From contig JAWSVK010000010.1 in assembly GCA_033851955.1 (NCBI GenBank), positions 1-64,000 on the forward strand: a DNA stretch of 64,000 bases, given 5' to 3'. Shown here in pieces: positions 25,799 through 34,922 of the stretch; positions within the stretch are counted from its first letter, which is position 1; each line of letters opens with the position of its first letter. Under the pieces are notes generated by a model that had not been told where the DNA came from, did no database searches, and worked only from the letters and a program-made list of their open reading frames with translations. This stretch comes from Profundibacter sp033851955 (GTDB lineage Bacteria; Pseudomonadota; Alphaproteobacteria; Rhodobacterales; Rhodobacteraceae). The position numbers and the translations under genes were made by a program.

Positions 25799-27217
25799 AT
25801 GCCCAATTCCGGATTTCGCCCGCTCGAAAACAAACTTGATATGGATCAAACGCTGGTTTTGCTGCGCGATGTGACAACAGGCGCGGATGACGGCGAACTT
25901 TACCTCGAACGTCGCCGCTCCGAGGTGATCGCGTTCGACGACGGCGTCGTGAAAACGGCCAGCTATGACGCATCCGAAGGTTTCGGGCTGCGCGCCGTCA
26001 AAGGTGAAACCGCTGGCTACGCACACAGCTCCGAGGTTTCCGAGGCCGCCATCAAACGTGCCGCCCAAACCGTGCGCCTCGCAATTGGCGATGGCGGCGG
26101 CACTTGGGCTGAACCACCAACGCCAACCAACCAACGCCTTTACACCGATAAAAACCCGATGGACGACGCCACCTTCCCCGTCAAAATTGACACCCTGCGC
26201 GAAATTGACGCTTTCGCGCGAGCGCTCGACAAACGCGTGATCCAAGTTTCCGCCACCATCGCTGCCAGTATCCAAGAAATCGAAATCCTGCGGCCCGAGG
26301 GCGGTATCACCCGCGACGTGCGCCCAATGGCCCGCGTCAATATCTCGGTGATCGTCGAAGAAAACGGCCGTCGTGAGAGCGGCGGCATGGGCGGCGGCGG
26401 TCGCGCTGGCTTGACCATGCTGATTGACCGCACCCACTGGGAACCCGTCGCGCGCGAGGCTCTGCGCATCGCTCTGGTGAACTTGCAGGCTGTGCCCGCC
26501 CCCGCCGGCCAGATGGACATCGTGCTGGGCAACGGCTGGCCCGGCATCCTGCTGCATGAGGCCGTCGGCCACGGGTTGGAGGGCGACTTTAACCGCAAAG
26601 GCACCTCGGCGTTTTCCGGTCTGGTCGGCACCCAAGTCGCCACCAAAGGCGTCACTGTGATTGACGATGGCACCATCCCCGACCGTCGCGGCTCCATCAG
26701 CTTTGATGACGAAGGCACACCATCCAGCAAAAACACCCTGATCGAGGACGGCATTCTGGTCGGCTATATGCAAGATCGCCAAAACGCCCGCCTGATGGGG
26801 GTTGATCCCACCGGCAACGGCCGTCGCGAAAGCTATGCCCACGCCCCCATGCCGCGTATGACCAACACCATCATGATGGGCGGCGACGCGGACCCAGCCG
26901 ACATTGTGGCAGACCTAAAGGACGGGATTTACGCGGTTGGCTTTGGCGGCGGTCAGGTCGACATCACCAATGGTAAGTTCGTGTTTTCCTGCACCGAAGC
27001 ATATCGCGTGCAAAACGGCAAGGTCGGCGCTCCGGTCAAGGGCGCAACCCTGATCGGCGACGGCCCCGCCGCCATGAAACAAATCCGAGCGATCGGCAAT
27101 GACATGGCGCTCGACCCCGGCATCGGCAACTGCGGTAAAGCGGGCCAATGGGTGCCTGTCGGCGTCGGCCAACCCACCCTAATGATCGGCGGACTGACGG
27201 TGGGCGGCGCAGGCTAA
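25799..27217 (+). CDS. tldD: metalloprotease TldD
   Basis: TldD pairs with PmbA/TldE to form a zinc protease that trims unfolded or modified peptides and antitoxins. The 472 residues have LLHEAVGHGLEGDFNRKGTSAFSG (HExxxH near 252-256) and CGKAGQWVPVGVGQPTLMIGGLTVGG at the end, both family hallmarks. A clear AAGGA precedes the ATG. tldE is not in the window. It is convergent with the pentapeptide-type gene; a long inverted repeat fills the gap. Confidence 0.95.
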   Translation: MPNSGFRPLENKLDMDQTLVLLRDVTTGADDGELYLERRRSEVIAFDDGVVKTASYDASEGFGLRAVKGETAGYAHSSEVSEAAIKRAAQTVRLAIGDGGGTWAEPPTPTNQRLYTDKNPMDDATFPVKIDTLREIDAFARALDKRVIQVSATIAASIQEIEILRPEGGITRDVRPMARVNISVIVEENGRRESGGMGGGGRAGLTMLIDRTHWEPVAREALRIALVNLQAVPAPAGQMDIVLGNGWPGILLHEAVGHGLEGDFNRKGTSAFSGLVGTQVATKGVTVIDDGTIPDRRGSISFDDEGTPSSKNTLIEDGILVGYMQDRQNARLMGVDPTGNGRRESYAHAPMPRMTNTIMMGGDADPADIVADLKDGIYAVGFGGGQVDITNGKFVFSCTEAYRVQNGKVGAPVKGATLIGDGPAAMKQIRAIGNDMALDPGIGNCGKAGQWVPVGVGQPTLMIGGLTVGGAG

Positions 27218-27238
27218 CCTCGCAAACACACCCCTCGT

Positions 27239-27267
27239 CATTTCGCAAAAATGTCAGCGCCCGATCC
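27239..27267 (+). repeat. left arm of a 29-bp inverted repeat
   Basis: The arm reads inward CATTTCGCAAAAATGTCAGC then GCCCGATCC. It is complementary to 27367-27395 with one mismatch and 99 bp between. Both arms lie in the gap between the convergent tldD and the pentapeptide-type gene. Possible roles are a bidirectional terminator-like structure or a small non-autonomous repeat element. Confidence 0.7.
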
Positions 27268-27366
27268 GAGGGTTGGCGTCGACACAATTGTTAGGCAGGC
27301 TGACATCCCCAATCCCACAACATCTTACTAATTTGAAACGCAGCAAAAGCGCCCGCCCGTGGGGGC

Positions 27367-27395
27367 GGATCGGGCGCTGACATTTTTGCAAAATG
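27367..27395 (-). repeat. right arm of the 29-bp inverted repeat
   Basis: GGATCGGGCGCTGACATTTT followed by TGCAAAATG pairs with 27239-27267. The core GGGCGCTG with a nearby TTTGC also occurs at 35622-35636, so this belongs to a dispersed intergenic family. The 99-bp centre shows no ORF. Confidence 0.7.
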
Positions 27396-27408
27396 CCAAA
27401 CCTCGCAG

Positions 27409-28971
27409 CTACCGCAACCGAAACCGATTCCGCAGCCCAAGCCCAAGAAGAAACAGCAACACAAATCCCAAAACCGTCTGTACCCCGCTGGTTACTTGTA
27501 ACAACGCGGGTAATTCCTTTGCCTCTTCAAAAAACAAACCTCGAAATCCAAAGAACGAAAACAGATTGGCGAAACTCCACCCCATCGCAGGCCCAATCGT
27601 CCAAAGATCAGCCAATACGCCGCCCTTAACCATGCCCAGCTTGGCAATCACCCCCGACAGCCAAACAACAGATAACCACCCCGCTGGCCGTGCCACTGAG
27701 TTGCCAAAATCCGACAACAACTCAAACAACGCATACAACGGCTTGTGCCCCCAACCTGCCAACTGCCACTTGCACCGCATTTCCATACGGTGAAAAAACT
27801 GCTCCTCATCAATTTGCAAGGACCTGTTCATAAACAGCCGCAACCTGTTATAGGCGCGTTTCTGTTTTTTAGCTTCCATCACCCCTTCGCCCTTTAGCGG
27901 CGGCCAGTTTCCCAAATCACGATCGCGGGCCGCAAACACCGTATCATCATATAATTCGGCCGCATGGAATTCCGGCACATGGGTCAGGAATTGCACATTG
28001 GTAAACCGCGTGGTGGATTTGAACTTGGCCGAATTGAAATCAGCCGATTTGAAAAACCTTACAGGATGCTCGGCTTTTTCCTCGTGTGTGTTCTGATCCC
28101 AACTAAAATAGGCAGAACCCATGAACGTCGCGGAGCGGAAACCGGCATCACCCGTGAACGTCGCGGAACGGAAATAGGCATAACCCGTGAACGTCGCGGA
28201 AACGAAATCGGCAGAACCCGTGAACGTCGCGGAAACGAAATCGGCAGAACCCGTGAACGTCGCGGAACCGAAATAGGCATAACCCATGAACGTCGCGGAA
28301 CCGAAATAGGCATCACCCATGAACGTCGCGGAACCGAAATAGGCAGAACCCATGAACGTCGCGGAAACGAAATCGGCAGAACCCGTGAACGTCGCGGAAA
28401 CGAAATCGGCATAACCCGTGAACGTCGCGGAAACGAAATCGGCAGCACCCGTGAATACGGATTCGCCAAAAACGCATTTTTTTTCAAAGACAAAATTTTC
28501 AAAATTCAAATATTTTGAAAAGTGTACTTGTGAAAAAACAATGTTTTGCGCGGGGTCAGGGGGTGTTGTTTTTTGGGCCTTGGCATTTTTTAGTCGTTTG
28601 ATGACTTCTTTACGGATTAAGGCCAGCTTTTTCTTAATCGCCAACTCATCGCGTTTACCATCTTTAAATGGCACCAAATCCTCGGGCGTCAATCCAACCT
28701 TTTGCGCACGATCCAGTAGGTCCTCATCATCCAGTTCATGGCAATACCATAGGTTCCAAGCCTCCCGATTTTTCGCGGCCTTGTCTGCATCGTAATTCAA
28801 CCTATGCGCATCTTCCGCCTGCTCGCCATGCACCGTTGCCAGCACATACCACGGGTTTTGTTTGGCATCCTGCAACGGCATTCCGTCATTGCGCAGCGGG
28901 CTGCCGTCCTCGCGCGTGCCAATAATCGCATGCGCCTGCTGGTCTGGGTCGCTTAACGTCTCACTCATCAC
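27409..28971 (-). CDS. pentapeptide-like repeat membrane protein
   Basis: The 520 residues have an N-terminal polar and charged region (1-150), a repeat region (about 165-290), a linker, and two or three TM helices at the C-terminus (WLSVVWLSGVIAKLGM near 420 and TVLGFVLLFLLGLGL near 500). The repeat is A(D/Y)F(V/G)SATF(T/M)Gx, an 11-residue unit: two pentapeptides plus one extra residue, like the Pentapeptide_3 type. Such proteins form right-handed beta-helices; function is unknown. The repeats are nearly identical at DNA level (28123-28452), indicating recent expansion. ATG at 28971 begins MMSETLSDPDQQ. Confidence 0.85.
   Translation of the reverse strand: MMSETLSDPDQQAHAIIGTREDGSPLRNDGMPLQDAKQNPWYVLATVHGEQAEDAHRLNYDADKAAKNREAWNLWYCHELDDEDLLDRAQKVGLTPEDLVPFKDGKRDELAIKKKLALIRKEVIKRLKNAKAQKTTPPDPAQNIVFSQVHFSKYLNFENFVFEKKCVFGESVFTGAADFVSATFTGYADFVSATFTGSADFVSATFMGSAYFGSATFMGDAYFGSATFMGYAYFGSATFTGSADFVSATFTGSADFVSATFTGYAYFRSATFTGDAGFRSATFMGSAYFSWDQNTHEEKAEHPVRFFKSADFNSAKFKSTTRFTNVQFLTHVPEFHAAELYDDTVFAARDRDLGNWPPLKGEGVMEAKKQKRAYNRLRLFMNRSLQIDEEQFFHRMEMRCKWQLAGWGHKPLYALFELLSDFGNSVARPAGWLSVVWLSGVIAKLGMVKGGVLADLWTIGPAMGWSFANLFSFFGFRGLFFEEAKELPALLQVTSGVQTVLGFVLLFLLGLGLRNRFRLR
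28123..28452 (-). repeat. ten tandem 33-bp repeats inside the pentapeptide-like gene
   Basis: Ten copies start every 33 bp at 28123, 28156, 28189, 28222, 28255, 28288, 28321, 28354, 28387 and 28420 with the plus-strand core GAACGTCGCGGAA. Copies differ at a few positions only, and the flanks are degenerate copies. Since 33 is a multiple of three, copy number can change without a frameshift. Confidence 0.9.
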
Positions 28972-29085
28972 ATCACCCTTTCACAATCACAATGCAGTGC
29001 GACCGCCCAGTTTTCAAGCCACCCCAAACCTAATTTCTTTTTGCGAACCACTCGCAATTACCAAGGCACCCCCTATATACAGTTC

Positions 29086-29883
29086 ATGAACAGACGCCAA
29101 TTCACCTCCCGCCTCGCCGCGTTATTCGCAGCTCCCGCCCTGCCCGCCAATGCGCTCGCGGCGGCCACTGCCGCCCCCGTTGCCGCCCCCATCGCGATCT
29201 CGACGGGTGCCACGTCTTGGGCCAATTACCTGATGGCGATGCACGACACTTGCACCCCAACCATGTTGAAATCCGTGCTGAATATCAACGCGGACTCCGC
29301 CAGTGCTATTCACAGCCAGATGGTGAAAAATGGTGTCTTAAGTGATGGAAACCGCGTCATTCGTGATGTAAAACAGCGCATAAAATCACATCTTGAGGCC
29401 CCTGACATGCCAGACACCCGCCCCGCCACGCCTGACGATCTAGATGCTCTAACCGACATCTGGCATGACGGCTGGCACGAAGCGCACGCTGAACATGTTC
29501 CCAACGAACTCATAGATTTACGTGACCATGCCAGCCTGCGCATCCGCATGGAAGCCATGTTGAAAAGCACGGACGTGGTTGGCCCAATCGGCGCTCCAAT
29601 CGGGTTTTGCACCGTGATGGATGACGAAATCTATCAATTCTACGTCGCCCCCGCTGGTCGTGGGGCGGGAACGGCCAACGCCTTGCTCAAAGCCGGTGAG
29701 GCCCGCATCAAAGCAGCGGGGTTCGCTACGGCCAAGCTTTATGTCCTGCCTGAAAACCCGCGCGCGCAGGCATTTTACCGGCGCAACGGCTGGGACGGCG
29801 ACATCGTCGAAGAGGTCCCATTGCAGACTCTTACCGAGCCCTACATGCTCCCCTGCCTCATCCTAACGAAACAACTTACTTAA
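29086..29883 (+). CDS. Tat-signal-like N-terminus fused to a GNAT acetyltransferase domain
   Basis: One frame of 265 codons. Residues 1-36 look like a Tat signal (MNRRQFTSRLAALFAAPALPANALA). Residues 37-105 are a helical unknown segment (HDTCTPTMLKSVLNINADSA). Residues 108-265 are a GNAT domain with FYVAPAGRGAGTANALLKAGE and LPENPRAQAFYRRNGWDG. A second ATG at 29407 (MPDTRPATPDD) has CTTGAGG upstream and would give the GNAT domain alone, so two products are possible. ATG at 29086 is preferred over 29041 because the twin-Arg signal starts there. The substrate is unknown. A secreted GNAT would lack acetyl-CoA, so the fusion is odd. Confidence 0.7.
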   Translation: MNRRQFTSRLAALFAAPALPANALAAATAAPVAAPIAISTGATSWANYLMAMHDTCTPTMLKSVLNINADSASAIHSQMVKNGVLSDGNRVIRDVKQRIKSHLEAPDMPDTRPATPDDLDALTDIWHDGWHEAHAEHVPNELIDLRDHASLRIRMEAMLKSTDVVGPIGAPIGFCTVMDDEIYQFYVAPAGRGAGTANALLKAGEARIKAAGFATAKLYVLPENPRAQAFYRRNGWDGDIVEEVPLQTLTEPYMLPCLILTKQLT

Positions 29884-29956
29884 GAAACTTATTGTTGGTT
29901 AATCTCCCGTTAACCATCTCTGCGTCATAGTGATCCTGCAAATAGACGGAGTCACG

Positions 29957-31093
29957 ATGGCCGAAGATTTATTCTCTTCTCACCCCACCCTCACCCCACC
30001 CGAGACGAATGAAGAACGGGTGTTGTGGCTTCGTCTATTGCGCTCTCGAAGGGTTGGCATTTCGACATTTTTTCGCCTGATGGGTGAGCACGGCAATGCC
30101 CGTACTGCGCTAGAGTCTTTGCCCGAAATCGCCCGCGCGGCTTGCGTTCAAGATTACTCAACTTGCCCCGAAGGCGTGGCGCTTGCCGAAATCAAAGCGG
30201 CCCATGCGGCTGGTGCACAGATGATCTGCTATAACGACGAAAACTATCCGACAGCATTGGCAGATATTCCGGACCCGCCGCCGATCCTCTGGGCGATTGG
30301 CGACACCTCTCTTATGGCACGCCCTATGGTGGCCATGGTGGGGGCGCGCAACGCATCGTCTTTGGGCACCCGAATGGCACGCAAACTGGCCGGGGAATTG
30401 GCCGAGGCCGGATATGTCGTGGTGTCGGGATTGGCGCGAGGCATCGACACAGCGGCCCATCTGGCAGCGCTTGAAGGTGGCACAATCGCTGTGCAAGCTG
30501 GTGGCGTTGACGTTGTATATCCCAAAGAAAATGCCAAATTGACCGACGACATCGGCAAGTCAGGACTGCGCTTGTCTGAAATCGCGATGGGCACCCAGCC
30601 CCAAGCCCGCCACTTCCCCTGCCGCAACCGGATCATATCGGGTCTTGCCAAAGCCGTGATTGTTGTCGAGGCCGCCGCGCGGTCCGGCAGTTTGATCACC
30701 GCCAAGGATGCGTTGGATCAGGGCCGCGACGTGCTGGCCGTGCCGGGCCATCCGTTTGACGCGCGCGCATTTGGCTGCAACGCCTTGATCCGCGACGGGG
30801 CTACATTGGTTCGGTCCGCTGCCGACGTGATTGAGGCCATCGGCGTTGAACAACCCGCCCCGGAACCTGCAACCGCCCCCACTGAGCCCGAACGTCCGAC
30901 CCGTACATTGCGCGACACCTCAAACCTGCACAGTGAAATTCTAACGCGTCTTGGTCCCAGCCCCGTTGCCGAAGATCAGCTGATCCGCGACTTGGATATC
31001 CCCAGTCAGCAAGTCACTCCAGAACTGCTCAATCTGGAGCTGGAAGGCAAAATTAAACGGGCCGCAGGCGGGCTTTTGTCGCTGGCTCATTAA
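29957..31093 (+). CDS. dprA: DNA processing protein DprA
   Basis: DprA binds incoming single-stranded DNA and loads RecA during natural transformation. The 378 residues have the Rossmann-like core with AMVGARNASSLGTRMARKLAG, VVSGLARGIDTAAHLAAL and IAMGTQPQARHFPCRNRIISGLA, plus a C-terminal winged-helix (EILTRLGPSPVAEDQLIRDL). ATG at 29957 follows GACGGAG; an in-frame ATG at 29930 extends it by 9 codons. It precedes topA, as in most alphaproteobacteria. Confidence 0.94.
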   Translation: MAEDLFSSHPTLTPPETNEERVLWLRLLRSRRVGISTFFRLMGEHGNARTALESLPEIARAACVQDYSTCPEGVALAEIKAAHAAGAQMICYNDENYPTALADIPDPPPILWAIGDTSLMARPMVAMVGARNASSLGTRMARKLAGELAEAGYVVVSGLARGIDTAAHLAALEGGTIAVQAGGVDVVYPKENAKLTDDIGKSGLRLSEIAMGTQPQARHFPCRNRIISGLAKAVIVVEAAARSGSLITAKDALDQGRDVLAVPGHPFDARAFGCNALIRDGATLVRSAADVIEAIGVEQPAPEPATAPTEPERPTRTLRDTSNLHSEILTRLGPSPVAEDQLIRDLDIPSQQVTPELLNLELEGKIKRAAGGLLSLAH

Positions 31094-31180
31094 ACCTGTT
31101 CACTTTGACCCATTGACATTTCATCCGATCACCTCTCTTTTGCGCCGCCATTAGTTACGTTTGCATTTGAGAGGAATTTC

Positions 31181-33778
31181 ATGCCTGTAGTTGTCGTCGA
31201 ATCCCCAGCCAAAGCCAAAACTATCAATAAATATCTAGGGGATAACTATACTGTACTGGCCTCATATGGCCACGTACGCGACCTGCCGCCAAAGAACGGA
31301 TCGGTCGACACCGACGACGATTTCGCCATGAAATGGGAGATAGGGTATGATTCTCGCAAACACGTCAAAGCCATTGCCGACGCGTTAAAAGACGATAACG
31401 AACTGATCCTCGCGACCGACCCTGACCGCGAGGGAGAGGCGATCAGTTGGCATTTGGAAGAGGCGTTGCGCAAACGCAAGTCGATCAAAAAAGACACCCC
31501 CGTCAGCCGTGTCGTGTTCAACGCGATCACCAAATCCGCCGTCACCGAAGCGATGAAAAATCCACGTCAAGTCGACATGCCATTGGTCGAGGCCTATCTG
31601 GCCCGCCGCGCGCTGGACTATTTGGTGGGGTTCAACCTGTCGCCCGTTTTGTGGCGCAAATTGCCTGGCGCAAAATCGGCGGGCCGCGTGCAATCGGTTT
31701 GCTTACGTCTGATCGTTGAGCGTGAGATGGAAATCGAGGCTTTTAACGCCCGCGAATATTGGAGCGTCAAAGCCGCGCTGACCACACCGCGCGGTCAATC
31801 CTTTGAGGCCCGCCTGACCCACTTGGCAGGCAACAAGCTGGACAAGTTTGATCTGGAAAATTCCACCGCCGCTGAATTGGCTGTTCAAGCCGTCAACAGC
31901 CGCGATCTGACGGTGCTAAAAGTCGAGGCAAAACCGGCCAATCGCAACCCATCCGCCCCGTTCATGACGTCGACCCTGCAACAAGAAGCATCGCGCAAAT
32001 TCAGCTTTGGCGCCCGCCAAACCATGAGCACTGCGCAACGCCTGTATGAAGCTGGTTACATCACCTACATGCGGACCGACGGCATCGACATGGCCCCCGA
32101 GGCGGTGACCGCCGCGCGCGAAGAAATCGAGACCCGCTATGGCAAGGATTATGTGCCCGCCAGCCCACGGGTCTACAAAAACAAAGCCAAGAACGCCCAA
32201 GAAGCGCACGAATGTATCCGCCCAACAGATATGTCCGTGGACGCGGCCAGCCTGTCACGGTTGGAAGCAGACCAGCGCAAGCTGTATGATTTGATCTGGA
32301 AGCGTACGCTGGCCAGCCAAATGGAACAGGCCCGCATGGAACGTACCAGCGTTGATGTTGGCAGTGATGATGGCCAGATCGTTATGCGCGCAACAGGCCA
32401 AGTCGTTTTGTTTGACGGTTTCATGAAGGTCTATGAAGAAGGCCGCGATGACAGCGTTGTGGACGACGACGACAAGCGCTTGCCGCAGGTTGCCGAGGGC
32501 GACGCCACTGGCAAAGACAGCGTCACACCAGAGCAGCATTTCACCCAACCACCGCCCCGTTTTACCGAGGCGACATTGGTCAAACGCATGGAAGAATTGG
32601 GCATCGGCCGCCCATCGACATATGCATCGGTGATCACCACAATCCAAGACCGCGAATACGTGCGCAAAGACAAGAACCGTCTGTTCCCCGAAGATAAGGG
32701 CCGGATGGTCACGATCTTCTTGCTGAACTTTTTCCGCAAATACGTGGGCTATGAATTCACCGCCAATCTCGAAGAAGAGCTGGACGATGTTTCAGCTGGC
32801 GAGCGCAATTACAAAAACGTGCTGGAACGGTTCTGGAAAGACTTCAATGTCGCCATTTCCGAAACCAGCGAATTGCGGATTTCCGAGGTATTGGATGTGC
32901 TGGACGACGTGCTCGCTCCATCCCTGTACCCACCACGCGAAGATGGAACCGACCCACGGGTTTGTCCGTTGTGTGGAAACGGTCAGCTGCATTTGAAAAC
33001 GTCCAAATCCGGTGGTTTTGTCGGCTGTGGCAACTACCCCGAATGCCGCTACACCCGCCCAATTGGCGGTGACAATGACGCCAACGCTGATCGTGTTCTA
33101 GGCGAGGATGATGGCGACGAAATTAGCCTGCGTTCTGGTCGGTTTGGACCCTACGTGCAACGCGGCGAGCCCACCGAAGAAGTGAAAAAGCCGCCGCGCG
33201 CCAGCCTGCCAAAAGGTTGGCAGCAAGAAGATATGACACTGGAAAAAGCACTAACGTTGTTAAGCCTGCCACGCTTTATCGGCGACCATCCAGATGGCGG
33301 TCCGGTGCACACGAACTTGGGGCGCTACGGCCCATATGTGATGCACACCACCACCGACGATGATGGCAAAGAGCAAAAACTATACGCCAACATTCCCGAT
33401 GTGGAAGAAGTGTTCACAATGGGCATGAACCGCGCCGTCGAAGCGATTGCCGAGAAACGCGCCAAAGGCGGCGGACGTGGCCGCACCGTCGCCGCAGCCT
33501 TGAAAGAATTGGGCGAACACCCCTCAGAAGGTGGCCCTGTCAATGTGATGGACGGGCGCTATGGTCCTTATGTGAAATGGGCCAAAGTGAATGCGACCCT
33601 GCCAAAGGACGTGGAACCGGCTGATGTGACCATGGACATGGCGGTTGAGCTGATCACCGCGAAAGCGGCCAAAGGCGGACGCAAAAAGGCGGCCCCAAAA
33701 AAGAAAGCTGCCGCAAAAAAACCTGCCACCAAGAAAAAAGCCGCAGCAAAAAAGAAGCCTGCTGCCAAGAAAACCTAG
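31181..33778 (+). CDS. topA: DNA topoisomerase I
   Basis: It relaxes negative supercoils by transient single-strand cleavage. The 865 residues have a TOPRIM domain (1-130 region, ATDPDREGEAISWH), the active Tyr296 in YITYMRTDG, and a C-terminal part with one zinc cluster (CPLCGNG, near 595, and GCGNYPEC). Two or more further repeats contain RFGPYVQ, RYGPYVM and RYGPYVK, and a Lys/Ala-rich tail spans 830-865. It starts 87 bp after dprA. The basic tail is typical of the alphaproteobacterial form and helps DNA binding. Confidence 0.96.
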   Translation: MPVVVVESPAKAKTINKYLGDNYTVLASYGHVRDLPPKNGSVDTDDDFAMKWEIGYDSRKHVKAIADALKDDNELILATDPDREGEAISWHLEEALRKRKSIKKDTPVSRVVFNAITKSAVTEAMKNPRQVDMPLVEAYLARRALDYLVGFNLSPVLWRKLPGAKSAGRVQSVCLRLIVEREMEIEAFNAREYWSVKAALTTPRGQSFEARLTHLAGNKLDKFDLENSTAAELAVQAVNSRDLTVLKVEAKPANRNPSAPFMTSTLQQEASRKFSFGARQTMSTAQRLYEAGYITYMRTDGIDMAPEAVTAAREEIETRYGKDYVPASPRVYKNKAKNAQEAHECIRPTDMSVDAASLSRLEADQRKLYDLIWKRTLASQMEQARMERTSVDVGSDDGQIVMRATGQVVLFDGFMKVYEEGRDDSVVDDDDKRLPQVAEGDATGKDSVTPEQHFTQPPPRFTEATLVKRMEELGIGRPSTYASVITTIQDREYVRKDKNRLFPEDKGRMVTIFLLNFFRKYVGYEFTANLEEELDDVSAGERNYKNVLERFWKDFNVAISETSELRISEVLDVLDDVLAPSLYPPREDGTDPRVCPLCGNGQLHLKTSKSGGFVGCGNYPECRYTRPIGGDNDANADRVLGEDDGDEISLRSGRFGPYVQRGEPTEEVKKPPRASLPKGWQQEDMTLEKALTLLSLPRFIGDHPDGGPVHTNLGRYGPYVMHTTTDDDGKEQKLYANIPDVEEVFTMGMNRAVEAIAEKRAKGGGRGRTVAAALKELGEHPSEGGPVNVMDGRYGPYVKWAKVNATLPKDVEPADVTMDMAVELITAKAAKGGRKKAAPKKKAAAKKPATKKKAAAKKKPAAKKT

Positions 33779-33781
33779 GCG

Positions 33782-34030
33782 CTATCGGTGACGAAAATTC
33801 AGTTTAAACAAGCTTTTGGCCAAATTCCAAACGGCCAAAAGCGGAATCATAGCTGCAACGACAATCATCATCAGGACAACTGTACCGATATACCCGACGA
33901 ACAGGCCGGCACTTACTGAGGTCAGGACTTCAATCAAATTCACCCCATAACCTCTGGGAAAGAACACACTTTTTATCAATCCAATTACAGCGAAGGCGGC
34001 TGACCCATAAAACGGGAGGCGATCGTACAC
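33782..34030 (-). CDS. small predicted membrane protein
   Basis: The 82 residues start from a GTG at 34030 that follows AAAAGGATTT at good spacing. There are about three hydrophobic helices (FAVIGLIKSVFF, VLTSVSAGLFVGYIG and VVLMMIVVAAMIPLLAVW). The open frame extends upstream to 34090 without a better RBS. No family recognised. It ends 3 bp from the topA stop, convergent. Confidence 0.5.
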   Translation of the reverse strand: MYDRLPFYGSAAFAVIGLIKSVFFPRGYGVNLIEVLTSVSAGLFVGYIGTVVLMMIVVAAMIPLLAVWNLAKSLFKLNFRHR

Positions 34031-34223
34031 ATTCAAATCCTTTTCAATACGCAATGGCTCAGAGGATACCCCCCCCCTAATACGTCGCACAACACTGAAT
34101 TTGGGCTACCTCAAAAGCACTCTATACTGCGACGGTGATCACACTAAACAGCAGCTTGATATTGACACCTTCCGCATGCCCCGTCACATAACAGGTTAAA
34201 TGACACAACGACGAGGGCCCCAC

Positions 34224-34919
34224 ATGAATAAAGTTTTTAACTCTGCCGCTGAAGCGCTGGATGGATTGCTGGTTGATGGCATGTTCATTGCTGCTGGCGG
34301 CTTTGGATTGTGCGGCATTCCTGAATTGCTGCTGGAGGCCATCAAAGAGGCCGGCACCAAGGATCTGACATTCGCGTCCAACAACGCGGGTGTCGATGAC
34401 TTTGGCATCGGCATCCTGTTGCAAACCAAACAGGTCAAAAAGATGATCTCATCCTATGTGGGCGAAAACGCTGAATTCATGCGTCAATACTTGTCGGGTG
34501 AGTTGGAACTTGAGTTCAACCCACAAGGCACTTTAGCCGAACGCATGCGTGCAGGCGGCGCGGGCATTCCCGGATTTTACACCAAAACCGGCGTTGGCAC
34601 CGTGATAGCCGAGGGCAAAGACCACAAGGATTTCGACGGCGAAACCTACATCATGGAGCGCGGCATCGTCGCTGATCTGGCCATTGTGAAGGCTTGGAAA
34701 GCTGACGAGACTGGCAACCTGATGTTCCGCAAAACCGCACGCAACTTTAACCCGCCTGCCGCCATGTGTGGCAAGGTCTGCGTTGTTGAGGTTGAGGAAA
34801 TCGTGCCGGTTGGCACGCTGGACCCCGACGCGATCCACCTGCCGGGCATTTATGTGCACCGAATCATTCAGGGTGATCACGAAAAACGTATTGAACAACG
34901 CACAGTGTCGAAGGGATAA
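34224..34919 (+). CDS. scoA: 3-oxoacid CoA-transferase, subunit A
   Basis: With subunit B it moves CoA from succinyl-CoA to a 3-oxo acid such as acetoacetate. The 231 residues have MFIAAGGFGLCGIPELLLEA, SNNAGVDDFGIGILLQTKQVKKMISSYVG and ELELEFNPQGTLAERMRAGG, the SCOT/AtoD alpha pattern. ATG at 34224 has ACGAGGG upstream. Subunit B follows 3 bp after the stop, so they form one transcript. The pair links ketone-body or PHB turnover with the acyl-CoA genes elsewhere in the window. Confidence 0.94.
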   Translation: MNKVFNSAAEALDGLLVDGMFIAAGGFGLCGIPELLLEAIKEAGTKDLTFASNNAGVDDFGIGILLQTKQVKKMISSYVGENAEFMRQYLSGELELEFNPQGTLAERMRAGGAGIPGFYTKTGVGTVIAEGKDHKDFDGETYIMERGIVADLAIVKAWKADETGNLMFRKTARNFNPPAAMCGKVCVVEVEEIVPVGTLDPDAIHLPGIYVHRIIQGDHEKRIEQRTVSKG

Positions 34920-34922
34920 GCC

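Noticed and set aside
25796..26842. Long minus-strand ORF (348 codons) opposite tldD
   Set aside because: It is antisense to the well supported TldD frame and has a repetitive, low-quality composition; a codon-bias shadow.
28123..28452. CRISPR array
   Set aside because: The repeats are contiguous with no spacers and lie inside a coding frame.
27964..28518. Arg/Glu-rich plus-strand ORF over the 33-bp repeats
   Set aside because: The repeat length is a multiple of three and open in several frames; the minus-strand pentapeptide-like frame has flanking unique sequence and TM segments.
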